The notes under the pieces are model-generated. The model did no database searches. It was not told the origin of the DNA and saw only the letters and a list, made by a program, of their open reading frames with translations. The position numbers and the translations under genes were made by a program. From Branchiostoma floridae (lineage: Eukaryota; Chordata; Leptocardii; Amphioxiformes; Branchiostomatidae): a stretch of DNA of 64,000 nt. The stretch is from positions 2,304,994 to 2,368,993 of the forward strand of contig NC_049995.1 in assembly GCF_000003815.2 (NCBI RefSeq), written 5' to 3'. How positions within the stretch are numbered: the stretch's first letter is position 1; every line of letters begins with the position of its first letter. Shown piece after piece: positions 34,801-49,800 of the stretch.

Positions 34801-37800
34801 TTGTATTTTGCTGCAACAGCTGTCCTTTTTTATTCATTGTTTTTCTGATGATATTTTGGGTTTTCTAATCTTTCCATCTTTAATTTTGTTTGTCTAAGAG
34901 TAAGACAAGGTCAGTTTGTGTCAGGGAACAGTACTTGTCCATTGTATTTGCTGTTTTTCTGTACCTATAATTGGATTTCCTGTGTTTTGACTCAACATTT
35001 TTCTGTGTGTGTGTGTTTCTGTGTGCGCAGACGATGTGGAATTTGTCCCAAAGTATACCCCGTCGTATTTGAACCCTGCACAAAGTGTGCGTAGGGGTAA
35101 GTAAGGACTGGTGCATTTTGGACTAACTCCTGCATGGAAGTAGAACACTCATAAGTAACAAGACCCTAGCATGTCCAGGTCGAAAGATACAAAAAATAGA
35201 AGTTCTGCTGCAGTACTAAGGTCACATAACAGGGGGCCCAAAATCGACCTTGACCTTCGTCTTCCCAACCCCTACCTACCCTCATGACAATATTTTCCTT
35301 TGTAACTTTACTGACTGATATAGCCGAAAACTACAAACACATGCCAAAAGGTTAGAATAGAAGTACATGTACATTTGTATTGTATTTCCGAAACTGTCCG
35401 AAAGCTTGCCACTTGGGCTTTCCACTTAATGTACATGTGAGGAAAACACGCTACTTTCAAAATCATATCTAATACCTAATAACTTAGACATACAGACAGA
35501 AATATAGTCTTTCAGATTTAACCATTAAAAGTATTTTAATATCTAGACAAATGTTCATTTAAAGTACCAAAATCCAAGAAGAAGAAAATTCTCTGTGGCC
35601 TTACATCATCCACCATAAGCTGCTATATGAGTACGTTGTCATATTGCACAAGATGAAACATACGGTAGAGATAATGGCATAAACCTTCAAATCTTGGAGC
35701 TCTACTAAACGGGCTCAGTTGCGCTCTTACGGCAGACATTTGCGTCAAACCCAAACTATCCACCCCCATAAAATATTGAAGACACAAATCTCACGAGACA
35801 ACCAACGGCTTCCATACAACAGTTGGGATGACTTTATCAGTAGATTTGCCTCTTGGCCGCGAGCCATCTCTTCATGTGATGTCGCTATAGCATCCTGTGG
35901 GGTAGAGTTAAGTGGAATTTTCCATCCAGTCAATATTGGTTTTCCCCACCTTTGGTATTTGGGATGGCTCTAAGGTATGAAATATTCTGTCATATGAACG
36001 TCTACTTGTGTGTGGCTAGAACTTTGATGGACTGAGCAGCACTTGGATTACCGGCATTTGAAATTGAAAAAAAATAAGCACAGGGTGACTGAGTGCTTTA
36101 CAAATGATTTGTATAAAACTAGAGATGGCAGGAAAAAAAGAAATGAAATTTGTGTAAAATATATTGCATTTTCTCGTGTCTACACAATACATAGGCATAA
36201 TTGCTTGCAAGTTTAAGAGTATACAAAATTGAGGTATTATCAGTTATGATATTGCTATTACTAAAGGACTCATTTGAAATTTATATTGAATTTACTGAAT
36301 CAGATCTTGGTCATGAATTTGCCATGTAGTCTATATTGACTTCACTGACAGTAGCAGTAATATGTTTTTATTGATGAAATTACAGGTACTTCATTATCTT
36401 GAATTCAATGATTTCTCTCAATGATTTTGTATACAAGTTTCGACATACATTATTATAACTTATGAACTGTTTCAGTCGTTTTCTTTGCTACTGCAAGATT
36501 GTGATCTTACTTGGTGCAAAATAATTGGCCATTGTGTGAAAACGTTGACTTGTCACATTGCAGACTAGACTAGACAGCATTTACAGTGCAGGGCTCGAAA
36601 TACTGGATGCATGTGCACCCAGGTGCACCCAAAAATGGAACTGTGCACCCAATTATTTTCAGTGGGTGCACAGGGTGCACCCAAATATTTTCTTAGGTTT
36701 ATGTATGGAAAGATATCAAAGTATACTAGTATACATCATATTCTTGACATCCAAGTGTTAGAAAGATAATAAAAAATGTCTGTCATGTTACTTGTTTAAG
36801 AATTTGATAGCTTGTAACTAAGTTTTGTTATTAGTTTTTTGTTGTTGACATTCTACTTAAATTTAAGTGGTGCACCCAAAAATGTTTTGGTGCACCCAAT
36901 TTTTAAAGCTGGGTGCACCAGTGCACCTAATCCCCAAAAATGAATTTCGAGCCCTGCAGTGCGTGGTATTGTATGTGACAGCTTTGCTGATGGTATTGAT
37001 CCTAAGGCAGACTGCTACCATCTGCCCACACTCCAAATGGAAAACCAATAAAATCCTCCGTAACCGGATACAAGCCGAGAGCTTTGTAATCATTACAGTG
37101 GAGATTGTATTGACGTTGGATGATGTAGAGTTTACTTTCAGCAAGACCATTCCTATGTAGGTGTGATGAAAGATATTGGAGGTATTGAAAGAAAGCTATA
37201 TATAAAAATGATATGGTTCCTTTCATTGGATGGGAACACAATAGAACTAAAATTCAAAGAAAAGTAATGTTAGCCAGTTGGACCTGATGTAGAGGTGGTC
37301 ACTTTCGTATTTGTTACTTTGTAGAAAAAGACCATAAATTACGTTGAATTCTAGACTAGAGAATAGAGTCAAATTGAATTATTTGACCATATGGTGTTGC
37401 ATTGTCTGTTTGAAATGTATGAATTGAGTGTTGTTTGTGTTTGTTCATCTTGTCATCTTATCTGGTAAAACAAGTCAATCTTAGAAAGAAATTGTGATAA
37501 ACATGCAATTATCATCCAATCATTCTTTGCCTCATATGGCCATCACTGCAGACAAGCAGCATTATGCAGAAGATTGTTATGGATGACACAATGATAATAA
37601 AATCTAAGTCTGATAAATACCTGCAGTTTCAAATTCTTTATTTGTGACAACCCATTTCCAGGGTTATTATCAATTAAAGAATTGATTGAAACTCTGTTGC
37701 TTTAAAAAAAAAAGAAAACAAACAAAAGATGTCATCCATAAAATCACATTTGTGCATTCTAGTTTAACAGTCTATGCATGTCTGCTTAATTTCTCGGGCT

Positions 37801-40800
37801 TGCGCTCATTGTATTCTTCATTGATTACTAGAAGTAAAACATGCACTATTCAGCGATAATTTATACCGCAATACATCACTAGCTCTGTGTGCAGCACTGT
37901 CAAATACAATCCAATCTTCTCTAATCATATTGATCTCTCTTTCCCTCCTCTTTCCTTTTGCTTTCCTGGTTTAATCACTTATCTTTTTTTACGTTTGACA
38001 TCCACGTATGTTTCTTTTGGGTTTTATTTCTGGACAACTCTTTTGTGTTGCCTTTATCCCGCTGCTTTCTGGACGTTTCTTCGACCCCTGCCGCCGCCAT
38101 GCTGGTGTTTCCCACGCTAGCGTCTAACTCCAGCTCCGGGGAGGGGTGGTCGTACCTGGAGGTGGACACACCAGGAAATAGTACGGTCTCTTTAACTTTC
38201 CTACCATCACCACACGTCACGTGCATGGACTACAACAGTGTAGTTGTATAGGTGCAAAACATATTTTTAGACATAGCTGCACAGTATACAGTAACTCATT
38301 GCGTAGCCACATATCCAAATAAGTATGGTCTCTTTAACTTTCCTACCATCACCATGTGCATGGACTACATTCATTGTAGTTATATACACTGTTGTTATAT
38401 ACAATGTAGGTGCAAAACATATTTTTAGACAAAGCTGCACAGCATACAATAACGCACTGTGTGCCCTGGTCTGTTTAACTTTCCTACCTTCACCACATGC
38501 TTGGACTACAGTGTAGTAACAATCATAGCCTATTGGTGCAAAACATGTTTTTAGATATAGCAGCACATTATACTATAACTCACTGTTTAGCATGGCATAC
38601 AGACATATTACAGCTCCCAAGTCTTTTCTGTCCTCTCTTCAAATCTACAGAGAGAAAAGAAAAGACTTTGGAGCTATAAAAGGTTTGGATAGTACCTGGC
38701 TTCACAGTCTAACGTATAACTGGAGCTACATGTACAGTATGGAATATGCATGCCAAGTATTATATCCCATCCTATTGTAGCTAGCTCCAGTTTAAGTATC
38801 AAAAAAGCAAACCTTTGTTGCTAATGTACTTTACTTTATCTATTACATATCTAAAATTTTGTAGTCAACTATAGAAATATGTTGTGCACCCAAAAGTCTT
38901 TCTAAGTGTTAAGGTTGTGCACCAGTGCACTTACTCCTAAAAATGAATTCCGAACCGTTACAGTACCATGCACGGCCTAGCCTGTGCCAGGGTGAATGAG
39001 TCATGGCCACGTTGTTTAGAACTAGGACAGCAGGACCATGTCTTCTGATCAAGTACAGGTCCTGTTGCTCATGCCAGAATCAATATTTGGGTAATACCGT
39101 ACCAGCTGGTTTAGACTGGTGTTCAATCATTGGGGCAGCTCAGTCCACGGTCAATAGACTGTTACTAAAATGACCCATTCTAGAAATAATTCTAAGCTTT
39201 GCAGTCAAGAGATGGATTTGAAAGGGAAATTGTGACAGTGCATTTGTTCACCATGTACGGCTCGGGCTAAGGCTTAGGCTACATGGTCAATAGACTATTA
39301 CAAAATGAATAGTTGAAAAATTGGATTCCCAGCTTTGTAATCAAGAATTCGCGATTTTTATCCGGGAATGCGACGGGAAAGCAAAATATGCCGGAAAAGG
39401 AAAAATGCCGGGAGACGAATATATACCGAGGGGGTAGTACCGGCCCTAGCTAGGGCTACACAGTCAATAGACTGTTACAAAATGAATGGTTGTATTCAGG
39501 GTTCTAGCTAGGATAAAATTTGAGCGTAGTGGTAAAGGCGAGGGAGCGAAGCGACCAAGCTCGAGGGCGCGAAGCGCCCGAGGGGGGGATGGTGTGGAAG
39601 GGGGGGTTTTCCCCCCCTTCCACAGTATGGAGCTTTTGGAAAAATAGAATTAAAATTGGCCATTGTTAGGGACCTATGAAAGGAAAATTGTTGTTTTCTC
39701 ACTATGTATTCTTGATGGGTAATTCTTATACTTTGCATCATGTCACTGTGTTAACCTTACAAAGGACCTTGTCACAAGATATCTTAACTCAGACACAGAA
39801 ACAAAAAGATTAACAGGAAAACCTAGAAACAGGTAAGTAACATCATTTTACTAAAAGTTACTAGAGAGTCAAACAAAGTTAAGAATTAATTTCAAAATTC
39901 TGTTATCATTTCTACATACATTTCAATATTTGCTTAGACTTTCTCAATCAGTCAATGTTCTTTCTTCCATTTCCGAGCAATATTCAAAATACAGTATTCA
40001 ATTTCATGGCAGTGGGAACAATGTTTCCAATAGTTAAAAAAGAATGGCTACATCACACTGCCATAATCTTATAATGTTAGATTGGGCCTTGAAAAATATC
40101 ATATAGAGTAATACATTTGACCTGACCTGTATATATGTAATCTATTCACAATTTGCTGTGAGTTACACGTAGTTGATTACATGAAATCAGCACCTAAGCC
40201 TCTCTGCATCTCTTGTTAATTAATTCTAGAAATTTAGTTAGAGAAAGAACACAGAACACACTTTACATTTTACACCTCCCCCTACATGTCATATCGTATT
40301 GCTGATTCCTCTGCAGGCAAATACAGGAAGATAGAAAGAAAGCACGTTCTTTTGAGACCTGTGTAAATTGTGACTCCAGTTGAAACTGATACACACCAAA
40401 TATGGGTTAATGTATTCATCTAGTATGAGGCAGGGAAACATTCCCACGGTTTCCATACTCAAGGCTCCGCCCACCAGACACTCCGGCACCCCGGCCTGCT
40501 GGCGGCAAAACTTTCCACAAAGGCTGAAAAACTTAACTCCCCCCTTTTGGGGGCGTTGTCCAGTCAGGTTGTTACTTATGGGGAGGGCTGACGGCTTGTG
40601 GATTTTCCAAAACATCGGGCGGAACTGACAATAGATGATGATTAAATGATAATAACAAATGCCCACAAAGCATATAACTGATGGCAACAGTGCTCCAACT
40701 TTCTAAAAAATATTTCACATTATATATTGTTAGTTTAGTTTGACTTTCTACTTTGATAAAATGACCAAAAATATCTGCTATTGTCACGAACTTTCAACAG

Positions 40801-43800
40801 CCTCCCAAACCCCCTCCAACAGCACAGCACTGCCAGATCGGGGTGTGCCAAGTGTCTGAGTATTATTTTTTTTCGCCTCCGTAAAAATGTTATTAATGGA
40901 GTTTAGTGGAAGCAGGCACGCAAATTACGAGGAAAAAATTGTTGAGAATGGGGAGGAAACATATTAAATTTTGTAGTTGTATTTGTACCAGTTCCATGAA
41001 AAAATTTGTTATACTTGGACACTCCCTCGGCAAGTTGTAATAAGCCAGCCTAGCCCAAATATGGCATCGAAGAAAGCCAACACTCTGTCTGGGCTTGCCA
41101 CTCCGCCACATGGGAGGGCAACATGAAGACCCGCCTCCATGCGCACTGGGGGACGCCACAAGTCACGTCAGGCAGCGCCCGCATGTGATTTTGTGTTTTG
41201 CTCATTGTGATTCCCTCCGAAAACAACGTTTTTCACATTTGATCTGGCATTACAATTATTGCACAAATAAATACAGTCAAAATGCCGCTACTTTGTATTG
41301 AAAATAAGCGTAGCGGCCACAAAATAAGCGTAGCGGTCCAAAATTTTAACGTAGCGGGCCGCTACGCAACTTTGCGCTAGCTAGAACCCTGGTATTTGAA
41401 CCATTCGATTCCAAGCTTTGCAATTAAGAAATGAATTTAAAGAGGAAATTGCGAGGATGTTTGCCAAGGTTTATCTACATTTCCATGCAAAAATGACAGG
41501 TAGTATTATAGGAGAACCCAAGGCAACCTTAATTTATGACATTGTAGGTCACTCTGGAATACCTTTACATTAAATAGTTAGCTTTAGAGCTCAATTTTGG
41601 GCAGTTTTCTTGATTGAATATCATAGGACCATTGGTGGTTGGGGAAATTTTTCAACAATGGGTGAGGAATGCCAATACCATCATTGTAAAGGGTTGTCGA
41701 ATTCCAGATGAATGTACATGTACTTGTATTTCCTGTGAAATTACCCCTTTTGAGTAGGGGTAATGTGAATTTCTGGGTTGCCGTGACTATAGCCAGACTT
41801 GTTTGAAAAGCTCTGGTAATTTTATTGATTTTCTTGTAGATTCTTGCATGGGACTACTTCGGGTGCAGTGTGTAGACCAGAACCCAGCAGGCTTACAAAT
41901 GAAACGTAATTTGTCACCCACCAACATACATGTACCGACTAAAGGGTTGTTCACTAACTCTTAGGCCACACCAAGCTAATTTCTTGGTTCACGGATTCGC
42001 TCGCTCCTATTTTTTGGAAAAAAAAATAAAAATAAAAATTACCACTCAGCAAATTTTCACCATTAATGAAACCATTCACCAACTTTCTGGTGTAGCAAAT
42101 TGGCCTTTATAAGCTCCTTAAAGTGTGGGTACAGGTGCTGTTACTGTACAATAATAGTGTTTTTGTACTTTTTTCAAGCTGAAAACTTTTTTTCTTTATG
42201 TTTGGGATTAGCCGTTACCTTTCCCTGAACCATTTTACAATTTTTATTTTTATTTCGCCCTCTCGCTCCATATTTTTTATGAAAAAATCCGTGAACCAAG
42301 AAATTAAATTGGTGTGGCCTTAAGTGCCAATTGGAAAAAAGGGGTTCTGCCGGGCAGTTTACAGGCTGTTTTATTATTATTGGTTATGCAAAACAAACAA
42401 ACCAAAGGGTTTAATTTTACTTTCAAAAGAATATATAGAAAAGAAACAGGCATCCTTGCGGAGTACTGCTTTAACACTACAGCATTATCTACAGAACTAC
42501 CTTTAGATGCATGGATGAAAGGAAGAGATAACATTTCGGTAGACAAAGACTTTCTTTGACTGTTGGTGCCAAAATATGTAAGCATTGAAGATTGATCCAT
42601 ATCCTGGTACATGGTATTTTTATCGTTATAACTTATAGTTGTGTTGTCAAATCAGGAAAAAAATCAGATCAAATATGAGAACCAAGACGTTTTGTGGCCG
42701 ACTCTTGTTCATTTCAAAATGTACAAACCTTTTGAATTGTCCTCTCACATTTTGCATTTCAGTCAAGTTATTTTCAAAGTTTCGTTAAAAAAGAACAACA
42801 AGAAAACAATGCAAAAACAAAAGACCTTTGTGATGCTGGTCTCCCTATTCTCTTAACACACAGAAGGTTACTTTAGGTCATCACCCTTTGACCTGTTTGT
42901 CTATCAGTCAGGCAGGTAAATGAGGTCACCTGTGAATAAGTTACCCTTTAACTGGACCCACTACCTGAGTCACACTTACCTGCTGATGTGTCACACGTCA
43001 AATATCTTATTGACAAACTCCTGTGGAAAACTGTTTGTACTGTCCTTAGTACTGGCAATGTCAGCACGTTACTGTTGAGTGGGAGAGAAATTGACCTCGT
43101 GATTCAGTAGATTGGAAAGGATTGGAAAGCTACGTAACGTACTAAGCAATATGGAGGAAGAAGGCATGGAACAAGACCACATCTATTCTGTTGCAAGTAG
43201 GCAGTTTTCATCTACTTGTACAGTACTGGTATATTCTCTGTAGAGTGCAATAGATTAGATCATTAGTGACATTTAAATTTTGTGCAATCGTTGATTGTAA
43301 TATGTTGTGAGTGTTGCCTTTGGACTTGTGACTTAGAATTGAACATGAATGTTCAGTGTGTTGTTTGGGAATTTTCAGGTATTGGTTGATTTTGTATGAT
43401 AGCCTTAGATTTTTGACCAGTACTCAATAGAACTGTCTGTATTGTGTCTTCAAAAATTTGTAAATGCAAATGTCATTTCTAAGCCAAGTTGCTCTTGGCT
43501 AGGTTTGTTTCTAGCATGTAATTTTATAGCTTTTTATCGATGATTCAACTCTTAGGAGTATTACTCGATACCTCAGATGACACAGCCATGGCTTTGAACA
43601 CTGTAGATCAGGAAATATTCACCCTGGTTTAATTTCATGGTTAGAGAGAGGTTATTGTGAACCTGTCACATTGTAAACATATGTTACGTCATCCATTGCA
43701 TAACTAGTGTAATAAGTAATTTCAAACTTAAAACATCGCAAATGCCTGCTCTCCCCTCCTAAGACAAAATTAAGTCTCCGCAAACTTACAACGATCTACA

Positions 43801-46800
43801 ATATTTATTGGCAGCAATGTCTACTGCGCATTTAGCAATTTCACAAAGTGCACATGTGGTTTGGGTGGATGATTTATCTTACCAACTACGCACAGACACT
43901 CCCAATGGTGAACCTTTCCAAATGACAATCTTCCATTCATTCGTGGCAGTAAATGATAGAGACATGCAGAATTTTGCAGGATTATTTCAAAGCAGGCTTC
44001 ATAACGGATTCAAGATAATACAGCATTTATTTCCCATGTTGACTTGGAGAGATATTTGCATGCAAATGATTGATATTCAAGTCCGATGAATACCGTTACA
44101 GCTTGCTAATTGCAGTTGTGTATGAAAAAAAGATCCATGTAGGAAAGTACACAGAGTTAATGTCTCTACTGTTGATTTGGTATGTGCATGTACAGTCAGT
44201 GTACTGTAAATTGTTAAAGTTTGGAGGAACATTCGAAAAGTAGCAAGCATTCGTGTTGTTTTGATCTTCGTAACTTTGAAACAACTGACAGTGTGATGAG
44301 AGACCACCACAAAAACTGCAAACAGTTACTTTTTTTCAAACCAATGCAAACATTTTACGATTTACAGAAATAGCCCAAAATGATGCTGATTATTATTTAT
44401 GGTTGGCTTGCGTTATTGGGACTGATCATTGACTTAGAAATATTTCTGGAAGAATAGATATTGTTTTCCAAACAAAAGATGTTGGATATTATTTTTTTTG
44501 TCCACTCCTTTAATTTGATCTGAGTATATTACTTTCTTGGAAACCTTATGATTTAGCTGGCATTGTGTGCGCTCAATTAAATGCAGTGGTAGCACCGTAA
44601 CAGGGTTTTGGTTTCCAAAACAACCTTAGTACTCGCTACATGTACCAATGCTAGCTGAGCTAAGAAAAGGAGAAGCATTTCTTGAGAAAAGAGGTCATGT
44701 CTTGATACAAGACCTTAGACAAACAAGGACTCAAATTCACTAAAAGGGTGACTGACCGATGGCAAGGGACCAACCATTTATGGCCATTGTAAAGTTTGTT
44801 TTTCACACCTATTGTAAGTGTGACTGGTTTGACTAGCTTTGGTTGGTTGGTGTGTTATAATTATTGGAATCTCTGACATTTGAGTTAGACGTGTAAGACT
44901 TGTAGTTTGAACATGCTGACATGTTGCCTTCTTCATGGTCCCTTCCAAAGGCCAGACCGGACTTGGTGCAATGTTTGTTTAGTGTCCCAGTGTTTGTGTA
45001 ACAGTCTAGACCTGGACATGGCCCAAGGGCAATTTAATGCCCCTCTGGTATCACAGGTGGGGTAAGATTTAAGTGTTAGGTGTAAAAAAAAGGGTGTATT
45101 GTTAGGGTCCCCAAGCCCTTGTAACCACACAATATCATACAATGTACAAGTGTCCAAGCCAACTCTACCTAAGGACCCCGTATAGCTTATGTTATCTGTG
45201 GTCCCCTGGAATTTTTACCTTTGACACCTGGCTATGATGACCATCAGATTTTACTGGTCATCTTTGGAGGGTTTTTACTGTACTAATTATAATAGCCTTT
45301 GGCAAGTTGGGCAGGCATGGCTGTATGTCTCTTATACAATGTAGCTGTAATGGTAAATCGTAAAATATAATAGATAAATGTCATGGTATGCCTTAGCTTG
45401 GCATGCCTTTTTACCTGGTCGTTTTAGGTGTTTTTTAAACGCGGAATATTATTCTTTCTATCTAGAGAATCAAGATTTTTTATTAGTAAAATAACATTAT
45501 TGTTCAAATATAGTCAAAAGTACAATGTAGGTACTGTAAGTCGATGGAAAGGTATTCCAGTGCATAACGGTAACCAGTTAGAAATACATATACCTAGGCA
45601 ATAAAATGGAAGACAGCATAATTATTTTCACCATATGATGTGTTTGCGATGAGAGCTCACTGGGAAAACTGCTGAAACTACTATGCACACGATTTGCATT
45701 ATTTGTTTCTCAGATAACACTACTAGAAAATTTACATACAATGTATACACTAGAAACCCGAGAAAACTCCCTATAAAGTAGGGCCTATCTAATTGCCTTT
45801 AACACTCACAATGTTTAAGTGTCTAGTACAGTAACAGTCTACAAGGTCACTAGGTCAAGTTATCACTTGTTATTCACCTGCAGAATAGAAACGATGACGT
45901 AATGCTCTAAGACGGATGTTAGTCTGCACTTTGAGCCAATGACTGGAGTCACATGTTTTTGACACCTGATTGTTAACAATAGGACACCTGGATTACAAAA
46001 GGCGGGGATGTGAAAAAGGATGGGAATTTTTTCACATGACTCATATAAATTTTCTTTGTACAACTTCTACAAGTCTTCAACTTTAATTTTAATTTAAGAG
46101 TTTGCTGTCTATTTTTGTAAGATAAAAAGACATTTTCAACTTATTTTCATTCAAAAATCTTGAAGTTTTTAAGTTTTTAGGACTCAATCCCCCCGTAAAA
46201 ATGGCGCCTTCTGGTGTAGAATGAGTCCATTGACATGTGCACACAACACGTCATTGTATCGGCCGGCACTTGTGAAAAGAATCAGCTGTATCCGTGAACA
46301 TGCCCGCAGCAAAATCGCACTTCAACGTCCAACATCTGCTACTTGTAAACTGATGTTTTTGCGGAGTTTACTACCCAATGGAAGGTTTTGAGGAGGACTC
46401 CTTTCATATAGAAACGTTGGAAATTTCAGGTGCTTCGCTAGACTTTGATCATGCAGAACTCTTGTTGAAAGAGCAGAGTCCAAGTCGGACTAAGAAGTCT
46501 CCGGCTAAGACGCCGCCAAGCCAGGAGAAAAAGTTTTTTACCAGAAGGATTTCCGATCTACGAGAGGAGGATCATGCAACAAAAGTTGCGTCTACGTCTG
46601 GACACTCCACACCGGAAGACGAATACGCATCCCCGTTTGATTTTAGCACAAAGGGTCTTTATGAAAATTATTTATTCCTAATGCCGGACCATCCAGAATC
46701 GCAAAGTGACGATCCACACTTGGGTGGGGATGGTCAGAAATTGCAGGGTTACAGTCAGAAATTACAAGGTGAGGTAGAGAATGGAGTTGTCTTCTTGGGG

Positions 46801-49800
46801 GAGGGGGGGCAGTCTGCTATAGCTATGTAAACATTTGTTATATAATGGTACAGATGTCGCCAAGGTGATTCAGGTAGTGGGACACTTTTGAGTTCCAAAG
46901 TTTATTTTCAACTTCTTTCAAAATCATGGTTTTATGTTCCCATATTTTTGTTCGTTCAATGACCGATGGTAGATCAAGTCATAAGACACACTCAGGTAAA
47001 ACTTTAATTTAAGAACCTGTAGTTTTGTAGGCTTGTGAAGTCCACTCATTTTTCTCTTGCAACTTGTTTTCAATTTGTACAGCTTGTTACAATCCCTCAA
47101 TGTTGGCCCCACAAAATAAAGGCAATTTTCGAAGATGGTAATCTGACGTCCTTGCAAATAATGGTACCAAATTGTAGGTACAGATTACTAGTATGTTAAC
47201 CTACAATCTCTTAGGCAACAAAGAACAGTAAGTCTTACCTAGCAAAGATCAATTGTTACTGAGCAAAGATGTCCCAGCTGATTTTAACTTCTATACAATA
47301 TTTGTGTCAAGTTCTCAATTGGGTTAATTTTTAGCAGAGGTAGGAATCCAGCTTTCAGCTTATACAATTGGTGNNNNNNNNNNNNNNNNNNNNNNNNNNN
47401 NNNNNNNNNNNNNNNNNNNNNNNNNNNNNNNNNNNNNNNNNNNNNNNNNNNNNNNNNNNNNNNNNNNNNNNNNGACCATGCCCCGAGATTCAAGGTTGGG
47501 TGTTTAGGCCCAGTAGCTAGCATTCAACTCATAAGAAAAAAATACTAAAAGAATTAGTTCTCTGTGTTGACAGGAAATGGTAAAGCAGTCAAAAAATAGT
47601 CATACATGCTTGTCAAAATGCTGTTATTATCTATCATAAGACAAATCATTTGCAAGCTAATGCAGGCCATGTCTCCCTAGGCCTACCCATATTTTTATTG
47701 GAGTAGAAGCATGATAATTGATGAACCATGTTTGTTGTTTCCAGATGAGCACACCTATGACAACAGGGACAGCGCCTACTCGACCCCTGACCCCACGCAG
47801 GACGGCGACCCCCTCTACCAGGACCCGACGGACCTGCAGGATGAACAGGAGAAGGAACAGATCAGAGCAGAGCTGCAGAAGGTCAGAGGTCATGATGATG
47901 TCTGTATCAAGGGCACTCTTTTGGCTAGTTGGTTCCCATGATGATGGTTTATGTTGCATGTCGGAGTTCAAGTCTAACCAGGGTTGGGGCTAGGGGAGGG
48001 TAATACATTGTACATGTATGCCAGAAGTGTGTAGCCTGTGTACCATCCGGATAGCAGTTTGCTCCTATGTTCGCTTCTGCTATCCGTCTGGAGACATGCA
48101 CATTCAAACCGTTTGGTGCTAACGTCAGTTTATGAGCAAATCAAGGAATGGGTTCTACTAACTTCTAGAGCACTCGTTCTATGACAACAGGCCCACAAGC
48201 GGACGGAGGGTTTGTCCGGTGTTGGAACACTGGTTCGAAAGAGAGCTTGAATCCATTTTATAACTCGCTCATACATGTAGGGACCAATCAGTGCTTGCGT
48301 CCAAAATTTGGACGATTCCAGACGTTAAGATGGTCCGCGTTCCCAGACCGAAACTCAGAGAAGCGACTGTATATAGTGTATCATGAATGTCAGAGCTAGA
48401 AGCGAGTGTATATAGTATATGAATGCCGAAGCGAACTACTTTCCGGATGGTACCCAGGCTAAGAAGTGTGTGGTTGTCTCCTTAACTTTTGCGCCCTATT
48501 GCTTGGTGGCCGCTGAGTATAGAGTTTTTTTTTTTTCAATTTACGGAAAAGCCTGTAGGCTGTTTTATATTTGTGCATGGGGTAGTTGGTCTGCCTGTGA
48601 GACCTTTTTTTGGATTTGTTCAAAGCAACGGTGATGCCTTTTTTTTGCTTGATGAGCCAAAGGTTTGCCCCAACATAAATTGCAAAAATGTTATCACATG
48701 GATTTTTATGATGACTCATTTTTCACAGAGGAGAGGTACTTAAAAGTATGTTAATCCAAAAACTTAATCTTTCATCATATTTCCTTGGAATTTCCTCTCA
48801 CACACTGACTGAAGAAAATGGGAAGGACTTAATGTTAATCCAAATCTTAATCTATTGATACAATTTTTAAGACTTTATATCCGTACACAAAATAAAGCGC
48901 TTACCAACAAGCTTTCGATCAGTCCTCTGATCCTTCTCAAGTTGTAATGACCCAAAACCTAAGTCGCACTTCCGGAACGGAAGTGTGACGTCAGTAAAGG
49001 GTCAAAGGTGCTTGACAGTCGATATCGGCCCCCGTCTCGGATACCAAATGTCTCAGTACCAAATACACCTCTGTCTCAGAGACGAGAAGAACTGTGCAGA
49101 ACGTATGCCAGCTCCCTCTGGAAATCCCCAATCTACAGAAACTGGCTCCCACCATGCCGTGGGCAGATCTCAGGTAGAGTGACTCGGTCTAGTAACAGGC
49201 TCCAGACTCTGAAAGCGAATACTACTCGTTTCAAGAGAAGTCCGATTAACTATATGGTTTCCTTGCTAAACAATGACTCTGTGTGAATAGTTTATTTAAT
49301 TGCTTAATGGTGTTATTCAGTAAAAATAACTAAAATTCTTGTTTTAATGATGACATGCTGTAAATATTTTTAACAGATTTTATTTCAATTGTAATGTGCA
49401 CGTACCTATCAATTCAGCCTTAGGGCTGCTATCTGGGTCATGTATATATGAATTGTTGTTTGAATAAACCATAAATCTTAATCATTTACCATCTTGGAAT
49501 TTCCTCCCCCAGACTGAAGAAGAGATTAAGACCCTGCGGCAGGTGTTGGCCTCGAAGGAGAAGGCCGCCGCGGACCTGAAGCGACGTCTTGGCATCACAC
49601 CTCTGCGGGAGTTCAAGGACGGAGCCTCCAAGACTTGGCAGAACGTCCAGTCTTCCCAGGCGTAAGTAGTTAATCTCCTGGCAGATTTACCAGTGGCATA
49701 AAGCTAAGGGCACAACCCGCCGTACGTGCACATACGTGCTGTCTACGTGCCAAAACGTGGGCAATCTTTTGGGATCCGTTAGTGGTAAGTACCGCCTCCG

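Noticed and set aside
38098-38170. Possible alternative TPD52 first exon (GCCGCCATG, MLVFPTLASNSSSG)
   Set aside because: Good start context, but no GT donor in phase 1 follows, so it cannot join exon 3 in frame.
42870-43010. Cluster of AGGTCA/TGACCT and CAGGTAA words as an enhancer
   Set aside because: Suggestive but short words that arise by chance; no second line of evidence in this sequence.
43808-44089. 93-codon frame in a TPD52 intron
   Set aside because: No recognisable family, no splice or promoter context; within chance length for AT-moderate intron.
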